NCBI RefSeq assembly: GCF_003352465.1
Contig: NZ_CP031153.1
Location: 2,656,987-2,720,986 of the forward strand
Origin: Kordia sp. SMS9
GTDB lineage: Bacteria; Bacteroidota; Bacteroidia; Flavobacteriales; Flavobacteriaceae
Reading direction: 5' to 3'
Length of the DNA: 64,000 bases
A program made the translations under genes and the position numbers. Below are positions 9,272-16,782 of this stretch, piece after piece. Under the pieces are notes generated by a model. The model had not been told where the DNA came from, ran no database searches, and saw only the letters and a list, made by a program, of their open reading frames with translations. Every line of letters starts with the position of its first letter. The first letter of the stretch is position 1.

Positions 9272-9682
9272 ATGAAAGTAACCGTAAGCAGAAGAGCACA
9301 CTTTAACGCAGCACACCGATTGTATCGACCAGATTGGAGCGATGCTAAAAACAATGAAATCTTTGGAAAATGTAACAATCCAAACTATCACGGACACAAT
9401 TACGAAATGATTGTCAGTGTAAAAGGTCCGATAGATCCTGAAACAGGATATGTGATGGATGTGAAAGTCTTAAAAGATCTTATAAAGTCAGAAGTGGAAA
9501 ATGCTTTTGATCACAAAAACCTAAATTTGGACGTTCCAGAATTCAAAAACCTAAATCCCACTGCGGAAAATATTGTTGTTGTCATATGGAACAAACTGCG
9601 AAAACATATAGAAACGACGTTAGAATTAGAAGTCGTCTTGTATGAAACACCCAGAAATTTTGTGAAATACACAGGAGAATAA
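9272..9682 (+). CDS. 6-pyruvoyl-tetrahydropterin synthase / QueD-family protein
   Basis: This 136-aa T-fold enzyme acts on dihydroneopterin triphosphate. Zinc ligands are visible as AAH (H15) and YHGH (H40, H42), the catalytic Cys is C34 in GKCNNPNYHGHNY, and the Asp/His pair is in FDHKNLN (D81, H82), with a substrate-binding Glu in YETPRN (E126). The CNNPNYHGHNY motif resembles the tetrahydrobiopterin-type enzymes (PTPS) more than canonical QueD, so the product could be a pterin cofactor or the queuosine precursor. No other queuosine genes are nearby. It is the middle gene of the idi operon. Confidence 0.9.
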   Translation: MKVTVSRRAHFNAAHRLYRPDWSDAKNNEIFGKCNNPNYHGHNYEMIVSVKGPIDPETGYVMDVKVLKDLIKSEVENAFDHKNLNLDVPEFKNLNPTAENIVVVIWNKLRKHIETTLELEVVLYETPRNFVKYTGE

Positions 9683-9689
9683 CAATACT

Positions 9690-10664
9690 ATGAAACTACA
9701 TCCCTTAAAATTTGAGCCAATTTACAAAGAACGTATTTGGGGCGGTGACAAATTACGTGCACAGCTCAACAAAAATGTATCTGGAAATTTCATCGGCGAA
9801 AGTTGGGAACTATCGGATGTAGCAGGAGAACCTTCCGTTGTGGCAGAAGGAACATTAAAAGGAAAAACGCTACAAGAACTCAGCGAAACCTATCAAGCTG
9901 AATTGCTAGGCAATAAAGTGTATGAACAGTTTGGAACAAAATTTCCGTTACTTATCAAATACATTGACGCTAAACGCGATTTATCGATTCAAGTACATCC
10001 CAATGATCAATTAGCAAAAAAACGTCACAATTCGTTCGGAAAAACGGAAATGTGGTATGTAATGCAAGCAGATCCAGGCGCTAAACTCATGGTGGGATTC
10101 AATCAAGAAGTCACCAAAGAGCAATACCAAGAACATCTTAAAAACAATACACTCACTGAAATTCTCAACTTTGAAGAAGTCAAAAAAGGCGATGTATACT
10201 TTTTGCCTACGGGCAGAATTCATGCCATTGGTGGCGGAATTGTCTTAGCGGAAATTCAACAAACTTCAGACATTACGTACCGTATTTATGATTGGAATCG
10301 GGTGGATGCTGAAGGAAACGCGCGCGAATTGCACACAGACTTAGCACTAGACGCTATTGACTACACACTGCATAAAAACTACAAAATACACTATTCAGAA
10401 GCACAAAACGAAGTCGCAAACTTGGTAGATTGTCCTTACTTTACCACGAATCTTATTCCCTTTACGGGAGAAATGGTATTAAATCATGACGACAAGGATT
10501 CTTTTGTCATATACATGTGTGTAAAAGGGAGTGTTACCTTTGAAACAAATTCAGACAAAGAACCACTCAAATTTGGTGAAACTTTATTAGTTCCTGCAAT
10601 ACTTAAAAATATCAAAATAAGTACTCAAGAAGCTTCCGAACTCTTAGAAGTATATATTGATTAA
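9690..10664 (+). CDS. manA: Mannose-6-phosphate isomerase, class I
   Basis: This 324-aa cupin-fold, zinc-dependent enzyme interconverts mannose 6-phosphate and fructose 6-phosphate, feeding GDP-mannose and glycan synthesis. Zinc ligands are in IQVHPND (H103), EMWYV (E120) and GRIHAIGGG (H178). The length fits the short Bacillus/Bacteroidota-type class I enzymes. It is the last gene of the idi operon, 7 nt after the pterin synthase, and a hairpin follows at 10719-10740. Confidence 0.94.
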   Translation: MKLHPLKFEPIYKERIWGGDKLRAQLNKNVSGNFIGESWELSDVAGEPSVVAEGTLKGKTLQELSETYQAELLGNKVYEQFGTKFPLLIKYIDAKRDLSIQVHPNDQLAKKRHNSFGKTEMWYVMQADPGAKLMVGFNQEVTKEQYQEHLKNNTLTEILNFEEVKKGDVYFLPTGRIHAIGGGIVLAEIQQTSDITYRIYDWNRVDAEGNARELHTDLALDAIDYTLHKNYKIHYSEAQNEVANLVDCPYFTTNLIPFTGEMVLNHDDKDSFVIYMCVKGSVTFETNSDKEPLKFGETLLVPAILKNIKISTQEASELLEVYID

Positions 10665-10718
10665 AACATGTTTTGTCATTCCTGCGAAGGCAGAAATCTA
10701 TGCCGATTCGAGTTGCTA

Positions 10719-10740
10719 TTTCGAGTCGGGAGACTCGAAA
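10719..10740. terminator. Perfect hairpin after manA
   Basis: tttcgagtc (10719-10727) pairs with gactcgaaa (10732-10740) around a GGGA loop. No T-tract follows directly, so termination is probable rather than certain. The preceding bases (gtcattcctgcgaaggcag) are a common flavobacterial intergenic motif, echoed near 12735-12805. Confidence 0.5.
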
Positions 10741-10804
10741 CATAAATTTTATTATACATCACAACATTTGTACTATTTATAACAAATAATACACCATTTT
10801 ACTG

Positions 10805-10812
10805 TAAATTTG
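10805..10812 (+). promoter_or_regulatory. -7 box upstream of the 88-aa gene
   Basis: taaatttg is an exact TAnnTTTG match 17 nt before ATG 10830. Confidence 0.5.
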
Positions 10813-10829
10813 CCAAAAATTAGTACACG

Positions 10830-11096
10830 ATGGCAAATAAAAGAGATTTAAAAAAAGACTTAAACTACGTTTTTGGAGACATCATTGATGCGGCTTTAAT
10901 ATGGCAAGTAGCAAATCCAGAAGCGGATGCTGCTCAAAGCGAAGCAATCATTGACGAATCTATCAAAAGTTTTGATGAATTAATTGCAGAAACTAACCGA
11001 AGAGATGTAGAAAATACAAAAGCGCATTTCAAAGGAATTAGACAATCTTTAGAGACAAAAGCAACAGATTTAGTAGCTAAAATAAACGCGCTCTAA
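10830..11096 (+). CDS. Conserved small helical protein (88 aa), function unknown
   Basis: I recognise the type from flavobacterial genomes but know no function. The sequence is hydrophilic and helical, begins MANKRDLKKDLNYVFGDIIDAAL, has no signal peptide or membrane segment, and is predicted cytosolic. Good heptad-like spacing of Leu/Ile/Ala suggests a helical bundle. Its own promoter box lies just upstream and a tRNA gene with its own promoter follows, so it is probably monocistronic. Confidence 0.8.
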   Translation: MANKRDLKKDLNYVFGDIIDAALIWQVANPEADAAQSEAIIDESIKSFDELIAETNRRDVENTKAHFKGIRQSLETKATDLVAKINAL

Positions 11097-11112
11097 AAAA
11101 ATAAAAAAAAGG

Positions 11113-11143
11113 TTTGCAAAAAATAAAAAGCTTTTTATATTTG
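11113..11143 (+). promoter_or_regulatory. Consensus Bacteroidota promoter of tRNA-Thr
   Basis: TTTG (11113-11116), exactly 19 nt, then TATATTTG (11136-11143). This matches the Bacteroidota sigma-ABfr consensus at every defined position and ends 10 nt before the tRNA. Confidence 0.85.
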
Positions 11144-11153
11144 CAACCGCTTT

Positions 11154-11227
11154 GCCGATGTAGCTCAGCTGGCTAGAGCAGCTGATTTGTAATCAGCAGG
11201 TCGTGGGTTCGAGTCCCTCCATCGGCT
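11154..11227 (+). tRNA. tRNA-Thr (anticodon TGT)
   Basis: This is a 74-nt cloverleaf. The acceptor stem is GCCGATG (11154-11160) with CATCGGC (11220-11226), discriminator T. The anticodon stem GCTGA/TCAGC encloses loop TTTGTAA with anticodon TGT at 11188-11190. The T-arm contains GGGTTCGAGTCCC. The CCA end is not encoded. Confidence 0.97.
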
Positions 11228-11240
11228 CAAAGTAAACATG

Positions 11241-11274
11241 AAAGCAGTAATCGAGATTGATTACTGCTTTTTTT
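11241..11274 (+). terminator. Terminator after tRNA-Thr
   Basis: aaagcagtaatc (11241-11252) pairs with gattactgcttt (11259-11270), a 12-bp stem followed by a T-tract. Confidence 0.88.
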
Positions 11275-11436
11275 ATACTCAAATTTTTTGCTGTATACTG
11301 CTACGAATTTTACAGTTTAGCATACGTTCAAAATAAAAAACTTATATTTAAACAATTAGGCTTAGTATTAATAAATTATCAAGAGTAAACAAACCAACAA
11401 TTAACAAAAACCGATACCAAAAACCCAAAATCCAAC

Positions 11437-12672
11437 ATGACCTTCAAAGAACTAAAATTGAACAAACCCATCGTTCGAGCACTATTTGAAAAAGGCTACG
11501 AGGAACCTACTTTAGTTCAAGAACGCGCCATTCCAGTCATACTGCACAAAAAAGATATTATTGTTTCTGCGCAGACAGGAACAGGAAAAACCGCTGCGTA
11601 TGCGTTGCCAATCTTGCAATTACTGTTCGATAAGCAAGATGCACCCAAAAAGGGTAAAAAAATAAAGGCATTAGTCGTGTGTCCTACGCGGGAATTGGCA
11701 ATTCAGATTGAAGAAAACTTCAAAGTGTACAGTACGTATACTAATTTACGTACAGGCGTTATTTTTGGTGGTGCTTCAATAGAACCGCAAAAAGACATGC
11801 TCAAAAAAGGAGTAGATGTTTTAGTCGCTACGCCAGGACGATTGCTCGATTTACACAAACAAGATGTTGTCAATTTAGATTATATAGAAACGCTCGTTTT
11901 AGATGAAGCCGATTTAATGTTAGACATGGGATTCATCGATGATGTCAAAAAAATAGAACGGTTATGTCCGGATGAAAAGCAAGTTCTACTGTTTTCTGCA
12001 ACCATGCCGTACAAAGTAGAACACTTGGCAAATTCCATCTTAAAAGCTCCAGAATACATAGAAGTCGCACCCACTTCATCAACAGTAAAAGGCGTACAGC
12101 AGGTATTGTATTACGTGCCAAAACCCAAAAAAATTGAACTGTGTTTGCATTTATTGCGAAACAACATCAAAGGAAGTGTGATAATTTTTAGACGTACCAA
12201 ATACGGCGTTGACAAGCTTGAAAAAACCTTGTTGCGTAACAATTACAAAGTAGCGAGTATTCACGGAGATAAATCACAGAGTTTGCGACAACAAGCGTTG
12301 AACGAATTTAAAAATGGTGAAGTAAATATTTTCATCGCAACGGATGTGGCAGCCAGAGGAATTGACATTAAAAATGTAGATGTAGTGATTAATTTCGACA
12401 TTCCAAACGTGTCTGAAACTTACGTACATCGCATTGGAAGAACGGCAAGAGCGGGCGCATTAGGAAAGGCACTGTCTTTCTGTTCTGCGGATGAAAAAAA
12501 CTACATCAAAGACATTCAACAACTCATCAACACAGCAATTTCTGTAGAAGATGAACATCCGTATCCACTTGATCCCAAAGCAAAACCCGAAGTCCACAAA
12601 AAGAAAGGAAGCAAACATAAAAAAGGGAGAAAATCTGAAGCTTCCAAAAAGAAGAAAAAACGTTGGTATTAA
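11437..12672 (+). CDS. DEAD-box ATP-dependent RNA helicase (RhlE-like)
   Basis: The 411-aa protein has all helicase motifs: Q motif near Q28, Walker A AQTGTGKT (45-52), PTRELA (83-88), TPGR (132-135), DEAD (156-159), SAT (187-189), and in domain 2 ATDVAARGID and HRIGRTARAG. The last ~35 residues are a Lys-rich basic tail (KKKGSKHKKGRK) typical of RhlE-type enzymes that remodel RNA in ribosome assembly or cold adaptation. It is cytosolic and stands alone, with an A-rich leader of about 160 nt after the tRNA terminator. Assignment to the RhlE subgroup is less sure than to the family. Confidence 0.93.
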   Translation: MTFKELKLNKPIVRALFEKGYEEPTLVQERAIPVILHKKDIIVSAQTGTGKTAAYALPILQLLFDKQDAPKKGKKIKALVVCPTRELAIQIEENFKVYSTYTNLRTGVIFGGASIEPQKDMLKKGVDVLVATPGRLLDLHKQDVVNLDYIETLVLDEADLMLDMGFIDDVKKIERLCPDEKQVLLFSATMPYKVEHLANSILKAPEYIEVAPTSSTVKGVQQVLYYVPKPKKIELCLHLLRNNIKGSVIIFRRTKYGVDKLEKTLLRNNYKVASIHGDKSQSLRQQALNEFKNGEVNIFIATDVAARGIDIKNVDVVINFDIPNVSETYVHRIGRTARAGALGKALSFCSADEKNYIKDIQQLINTAISVEDEHPYPLDPKAKPEVHKKKGSKHKKGRKSEASKKKKKRWY

Positions 12673-12713
12673 ACGATTTACGATTTACGATTTATGATTT
12701 ATGATTTACGATT
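12673..12713. repeat. Short 7-bp tandem repeat (a[c/t]gattt)n
   Basis: Five full heptamers and one partial copy directly follow the helicase stop codon. They are probably slippage-generated and have no coding role. Confidence 0.7.
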
Positions 12714-12852
12714 GTAGATGTAATGAATTTTCTTTGTCATTGACTTTGTCGAATCTTCGATTTCCTGTCTGCCACATTGAACTTGTCGAAATGAAGGCAG
12801 GAATCCATTTTGATAATTTTTTCATATCTTTTATACCAATTAAAATAGTGAC

Positions 12853-13593
12853 ATGATCTTGAAAAAGTTAGCTATAATTCTCTTCATAATTACAATTGGT
12901 TTTATCTCTTGCGGAACGCCATCACCCAAAAAACAATACGATACCGATAGAATTCTTGGGTATGAAGTCGATCCGAAAAATGATCAACTTCATTTTTATT
13001 GGAAAGACGCACAGGGTACTATCTATGGAAATGCTAAAAATCTAAAAACAAAATTACAGGCAAAAGGGCAAGAACTCATCTTTATGATGAATGGTGGCAT
13101 GTACAAAAAAGATCAATCGCCACAAGGATTATATATTGAAAATGGCATTGTAAAAGCGCCACTAGACACCACACAAAAAGGGTACGGAAACTTCTATTTG
13201 CAACCGAATGGCGTGTGTTATATTACAGAAGAAAATCGCTCCATAATTACAACTACAAAAGCTTTTAAAGGCACCAAAAGTATCAAATATGCCACACAAT
13301 CTGGGCCAATGTTAGTGATTGATGGAAAACTGCACAATAAATTCACGAGAGGCTCTAAAAATCTCCACATTCGGAATGGAGTAGGTGTATTGCCCAATGG
13401 AAATTTGTTATTTGCAATGAGCAAAGAAAAAATCAATTTTTACGATTTTGCGACATTTTTTAAGGAAAACAGTTGTCAAAATGCGCTATATCTTGACGGA
13501 TTTGTTTCCAGAACGTATTTGCCCACAAAAAACTACCCACAAATGGATGGAAATTTTGGTGTGTTGATTGGTGTTATAAACAACAACAGGTAA
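12853..13593 (+). CDS. Phosphodiester glycosidase (NAGPA/DUF2233-like) lipoprotein
   Basis: The 246-aa protein begins with a lipoprotein signal peptide (lipobox FISCG, Cys about residue 20). The body contains FMMNGGMYKKDQSPQGLYIENG, GNFYLQPNGV, ATQSGPMLV and NALYLDGFVSRTY, which correspond to conserved blocks of the phosphodiester glycosidase family (Pfam DUF2233, as in NAGPA and YigE). It is expected at the outer or inner membrane facing the periplasm, possibly acting on glycan phosphodiesters; the substrate is unknown. Family assignment is from remembered motifs. Confidence 0.8.
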   Translation: MILKKLAIILFIITIGFISCGTPSPKKQYDTDRILGYEVDPKNDQLHFYWKDAQGTIYGNAKNLKTKLQAKGQELIFMMNGGMYKKDQSPQGLYIENGIVKAPLDTTQKGYGNFYLQPNGVCYITEENRSIITTTKAFKGTKSIKYATQSGPMLVIDGKLHNKFTRGSKNLHIRNGVGVLPNGNLLFAMSKEKINFYDFATFFKENSCQNALYLDGFVSRTYLPTKNYPQMDGNFGVLIGVINNNR

Positions 13594-13674
13594 ATTTTAC
13601 TATTCTTGTTTTCTTCATAAAAACCGTATCTTAGGGTTTCTAAATACAGTAACATTTTTTTAAAACCAGTACCG

Positions 13675-14028
13675 ATGAAAACCTATATTTTACTTTTTGC
13701 AATGCTTTTTGTGTCGCATTCTTATGCGCAGAAAGAAAAAACAATTTTTAAATTAAAGCCTTCACAAAACATGTTGATGACAGGCAAAGGACCTGGACAA
13801 GATGGCGCCATCAATCCGTATACAGATAGAAACAGCATTGCGATTGTTGAAAATGTAGGTAAAAACGAATTTTCAATCCGACTGCAATATGAAGGAAAAG
13901 TAGTGCGAACTGTGGCATTAGCGGCTGGAAAAACCACGAAAGTTGGATTGCCAAAAGGAAGTCAACTTTATTTTGACACCGAAGCAGAAACTACCGTCAA
14001 GCTAGAATTTATAGATGGTTTGAATTAA
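13675..14028 (+). CDS. Small secreted protein of unknown function (117 aa)
   Basis: A signal peptide (MKTYILLFAMLFVSHSYAQ) is followed by about 98 residues that look like a single beta-sandwich: alternating strands NSIAIVENVG, EFSIRLQYEGKVV, TVALAAGKTTKVGLPKG, TVKLEFIDG. There are no cysteines and no catalytic motif. It is probably periplasmic or secreted. It is transcribed alone and faces a convergent gene across a long hairpin. Confidence 0.7.
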   Translation: MKTYILLFAMLFVSHSYAQKEKTIFKLKPSQNMLMTGKGPGQDGAINPYTDRNSIAIVENVGKNEFSIRLQYEGKVVRTVALAAGKTTKVGLPKGSQLYFDTEAETTVKLEFIDGLN

Positions 14029-14035
14029 ATTAATA

Positions 14036-14125
14036 AAAAGAAACTGTTTGAAAAAGTTAGCGTCCTATTGAACTCGATTCAACATCTCATCAAGCTAGTT
14101 TTACCTTTTTCAAACAGCTTCTTTT
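14036..14125. terminator. Long-loop inverted repeat between convergent genes
   Basis: aaaagaaactgtttgaaaaag (about 14036-14056) pairs with ctttttcaaacagcttctttt (14105-14125), 20 of 21 positions, with a ~48-nt loop. It has T-runs on both strands, so it can serve both converging genes. Similar long-loop hairpins with attgaactcgattca-like loops occur in flavobacterial genomes. Confidence 0.65.
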
Positions 14126-14138
14126 GTATATAATAATG

Positions 14139-15167
14139 CTACAATTCGTCTTCAAAATGTTTCTGTAAGAAACCTTCAATTTTGTTGACTTCCATTTTTT
14201 CTAATTGATGAATTTCTTTCTTCATCGTATCTTTCATTTCTAGTTCTAACGTATCTACAGCCTTAAAAGGAGTTCCGTCAAAATAGCGCGCTTGGGTTCC
14301 TGGTCCGGTTGGACTTCCATGATCTGCCTGAATTGAATCTCTCCAACGTTTTGCATGTGTTTCCCATTCGTCCGTATCTACCAATGCAGGTTGGGTAAAC
14401 CAAACATTCCACGTAAGTGTGTTGCCTTGTTTGAGCATATTTCCAGAAGCCGTATTAAAGGCAAACATGACCAATTCGTTAAACTCATCTACGATTTTAT
14501 GTCCCGTTTTTTTAATGTCGCCAATTTGTACATCAATATGTCCCACATTCCAAGCTTCGTCTTCATGTCGTGCAAACGCGGGACTTTTAAAGCGCGGCGT
14601 TTCTCCCTGACTTACAGGAAATATTGGATGATTTGGATCTTGAAATTTGTGCGTCGCCACTTTAATTGCTTTGGCTTTTGACGTTGGGAAATCGAGTCCG
14701 AACTTATTAAAAATATCCCAAGCTTTTTTCACCCATTCTTCTTGCAACGAACTTGGACTGAACCAAATAGTACCTTCCACAGTCATATCCGCATAAAATG
14801 TTTTGGTAGTTTCATCTACCCAACCGCGCTGTCCTGTTACGGTCACTTCTACATTCATACAACCAAATGTTGGTGAACACGCGCCTTGTTGTGGACAAAT
14901 AATGGAATATACGCGTCCTTCATCCGTATAACCAAGTCGGGAAATATAAGGAGAAAACATTTGAAAGCATCGTGAACTTTCATCACCAGGAATAGTTTGC
15001 CAGCTAAATTCGGGCCATTTTACACCTTGTTGACGTGTTAACAACTTAATATTATCCATATTGTCTTTCATTTCTAGTGAAGACAAATCGGGAGTTGGAT
15101 ATGCAAATGCAGGATTTGATTGTGCAAATCCGCCTTTCCACCCTGGAGGAATTGGAGTCGTACTCAT
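14139..15167 (-). CDS. Unrecognised 342-aa soluble protein
   Basis: I do not recognise a family. The protein has no signal peptide or membrane segment. It begins MSTTPIPPGWKGGFAQSNPAF and shows a cluster of four cysteines in RCFQMF ... IICPQQGACSPTFGCMN (about 77-118), then many Trp-rich segments (GTIWFSPSSLQEEWVKKAWDIF, TWNVWFTQPALVDTDEWETHAKRW). The C-terminus (about 290-342) is charged and helical, suggesting a coiled coil. The cysteine cluster might bind a metal or form disulfides. The gene is monocistronic. Confidence 0.75.
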   Translation of the reverse strand: MSTTPIPPGWKGGFAQSNPAFAYPTPDLSSLEMKDNMDNIKLLTRQQGVKWPEFSWQTIPGDESSRCFQMFSPYISRLGYTDEGRVYSIICPQQGACSPTFGCMNVEVTVTGQRGWVDETTKTFYADMTVEGTIWFSPSSLQEEWVKKAWDIFNKFGLDFPTSKAKAIKVATHKFQDPNHPIFPVSQGETPRFKSPAFARHEDEAWNVGHIDVQIGDIKKTGHKIVDEFNELVMFAFNTASGNMLKQGNTLTWNVWFTQPALVDTDEWETHAKRWRDSIQADHGSPTGPGTQARYFDGTPFKAVDTLELEMKDTMKKEIHQLEKMEVNKIEGFLQKHFEDEL

Positions 15168-15296
15168 GGTATTTTAGTTTTAAAATTTATAGATTTCTAA
15201 AGTACCGCTTTTACGAAGTTTATAAAAGGGTAGAAGTACGGGAATTTAGGAAGGCTTTCAGATGGGTTTATACGTTCCTTGCTTATTTTAAACGGT

Positions 15297-15352
15297 ATCC
15301 CAATTCTACTATAAGATGCAACAAATAAGCTCGTCATTACTCTAAATTGGAT
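15297..15352. repeat. MITE-like element, shortened copy (56 bp)
   Basis: It starts ATCCCAATTCTACTATAAGA and shares the 5' ~45 bp with the copy at 5804, then jumps to the right end AAATTGGAT (15344-15352). It looks like an internal deletion derivative. Confidence 0.55.
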
Positions 15353-15424
15353 CATTTCCCTGTTCGCATCAAAAAAAATGTATCTTTAAGAACTAAACCA
15401 AAGAGACATTTAAACGAAACTAAT

Positions 15425-15748
15425 ATGAGAAAAATAAGCAACTATTTTGCGGTCTTCATTTTATTATCATTGTTGATAGGATGCGCCGAGAAACCTGAAA
15501 TTGAAACGTATGGAGCGCATTATCAACAGCATAAAGATTATAAAAGTCTTCAAAAAGTAGTGGAACTTATGAAGTTAGATGTAGATACTACGTATGTGAA
15601 AAAGATACTTGGCGAACCTATTGATATGGGATTTGACTACAGATACCTTATCGATTCTATTGGTCCGAAAGGTTGTTCCATAGGCGCAGTATTTCACATT
15701 AGCGAAGGCAAAATAGATGATAAATGGCTTGATGAAATTTGTGAATAA
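15425..15748 (+). CDS. Small lipoprotein (107 aa), function unknown
   Basis: I place the start at ATG 15425, because MRKISNYFAVFILLSLLIGCAEKP is a clear lipoprotein signal with lipobox LIGC. A longer in-frame start at 15347 would bury it. The mature part is short and acidic, with two cysteines (KGCSIG and DEICE) that could form a disulfide. Sequence such as VKKILGEPIDMGFDYRYL resembles the SmpA/BamE-like fold of small outer-membrane lipoproteins, but this is only a shape similarity. A terminator follows. Confidence 0.72.
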   Translation: MRKISNYFAVFILLSLLIGCAEKPEIETYGAHYQQHKDYKSLQKVVELMKLDVDTTYVKKILGEPIDMGFDYRYLIDSIGPKGCSIGAVFHISEGKIDDKWLDEICE

Positions 15749-15765
15749 ATCAACTTAGAAAGCAT

Positions 15766-15799
15766 AAAAAATCCCAACTTGAAAAAGCTGGGATTTTTT
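15766..15799. terminator. Terminator between converging genes
   Basis: aaaaaatcccaactt (15766-15780) pairs with aagctgggatttttt (15785-15799) around a 4-nt loop, with A/T-runs on both sides. It can act on both strands. Confidence 0.85.
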
Positions 15800-15865
15800 A
15801 GTTTGTATAGAAGCAGTATGTGACAAACGTCTAAAAATCTAAAAGGACTAAGCAAGTCTAAAAAA

Positions 15866-16585
15866 CTATTTTGTTTCCTCAACTTTACGTTCTTCCAGCA
15901 ATTTTTTCAACTTTTTACCATACTTCGATGCTGCAATTTTTGGTGTGAGTCGCTTGTAGATTGTATCTAAAAATTTAATATTCGCATCTGAAGTTTCCGT
16001 CATCACCACATATGGTGAAATTTCTTTGTTACCATTCGTAATTGCGTAATTGAGAATGTAACGCATGCGACTTTTGGCATAATTGGAAATTTTTTCATTA
16101 ATTTCTTTCACTTTTTCAGCATCTTCGTCTTTTTGTGCGTCCATGCCATCGCGAAGCAACATCAATTCTTTGGTGTTGTATTTTGTCATAAATTCTTTGA
16201 AAGCTTCCAAATCGGCATGATTTTTAGAACCTTTGACTTTCGCATCTTTTACGAATCGGCGTAGTGTAGTATTAAACGTCATTGCGCCAGGTTCCGCAAA
16301 AAACTCCACACGATCATTGAAGTCGTTAAAATCTTTTTTGTCCAAATACATGTACAATACTTCTGGTTCTTCAATCGTCGTTGTGAACATAAAACTTGGT
16401 TCGTTTCCGTCTACCACAAGTGAATCTAAGTTAATTAGTATAGTGTCTTGTATTTTTTGTAGAAAGATGGTTCCTTCCTTTAAACCATCAACATTTCCTG
16501 AAATGGTTAAGTTTCCTTTTTTCGTTTCTTTTCCACAAGCCATAAATCCTAAAACAGTTAGGACAACCAAACATTTTTTGAACAT
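15866..16585 (-). CDS. DUF4369-domain lipoprotein
   Basis: I use ATG 16585, which gives a lipoprotein signal peptide MFKKCLVVLTVLGFMACG (lipobox FMAC). The longer upstream frame (to 16702) lacks one. Residues about 25-125 match the DUF4369 domain (GNVDGLKEGTIFLQK ... DSLVVDG), which in Bacteroidota usually precedes a thioredoxin domain. Here the C-terminal half is helical and charged (KVKEINEKISNYAKSRMRYIL) with no CxxC, so it is a DUF4369 protein without the redox module. It is expected in the periplasm, membrane anchored. Confidence 0.8.
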   Translation of the reverse strand: MFKKCLVVLTVLGFMACGKETKKGNLTISGNVDGLKEGTIFLQKIQDTILINLDSLVVDGNEPSFMFTTTIEEPEVLYMYLDKKDFNDFNDRVEFFAEPGAMTFNTTLRRFVKDAKVKGSKNHADLEAFKEFMTKYNTKELMLLRDGMDAQKDEDAEKVKEINEKISNYAKSRMRYILNYAITNGNKEISPYVVMTETSDANIKFLDTIYKRLTPKIAASKYGKKLKKLLEERKVEETK

Positions 16586-16782
16586 TATATTGAATTTTAA
16601 GAGCGCAAATATAGCTAAATTATACCATTTAAACTTTAAAATGCTACGTATAGAAATTGAATTATTTTGATTAGTTAAGACAAAAAACACAGTCTTATAC
16701 AAAAGCTATGACGCCTATTTTTAACGTAGAAAGATCTACTTAGAATATTGTTGCTGTTTCTTTGATGCTTATTGATATAATT

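Noticed and set aside
12673..12713. The heptamer repeats as a replication-origin iteron array
   Set aside because: Only five to six short degenerate copies are present, with no DnaA boxes, no dnaA or rep gene and no AT-rich melting block around them. Slippage is simpler.
15077..15328. An 83-aa plus-strand frame opposite the start of the 342-aa gene
   Set aside because: It lies half inside a real gene in antisense and half in the MITE-like repeat; the aromatic-rich sequence has no support.
15347..15424. A longer start for the 107-aa lipoprotein
   Set aside because: It would place 26 charged residues before a clear lipoprotein signal peptide and partly overlap the repeat element.
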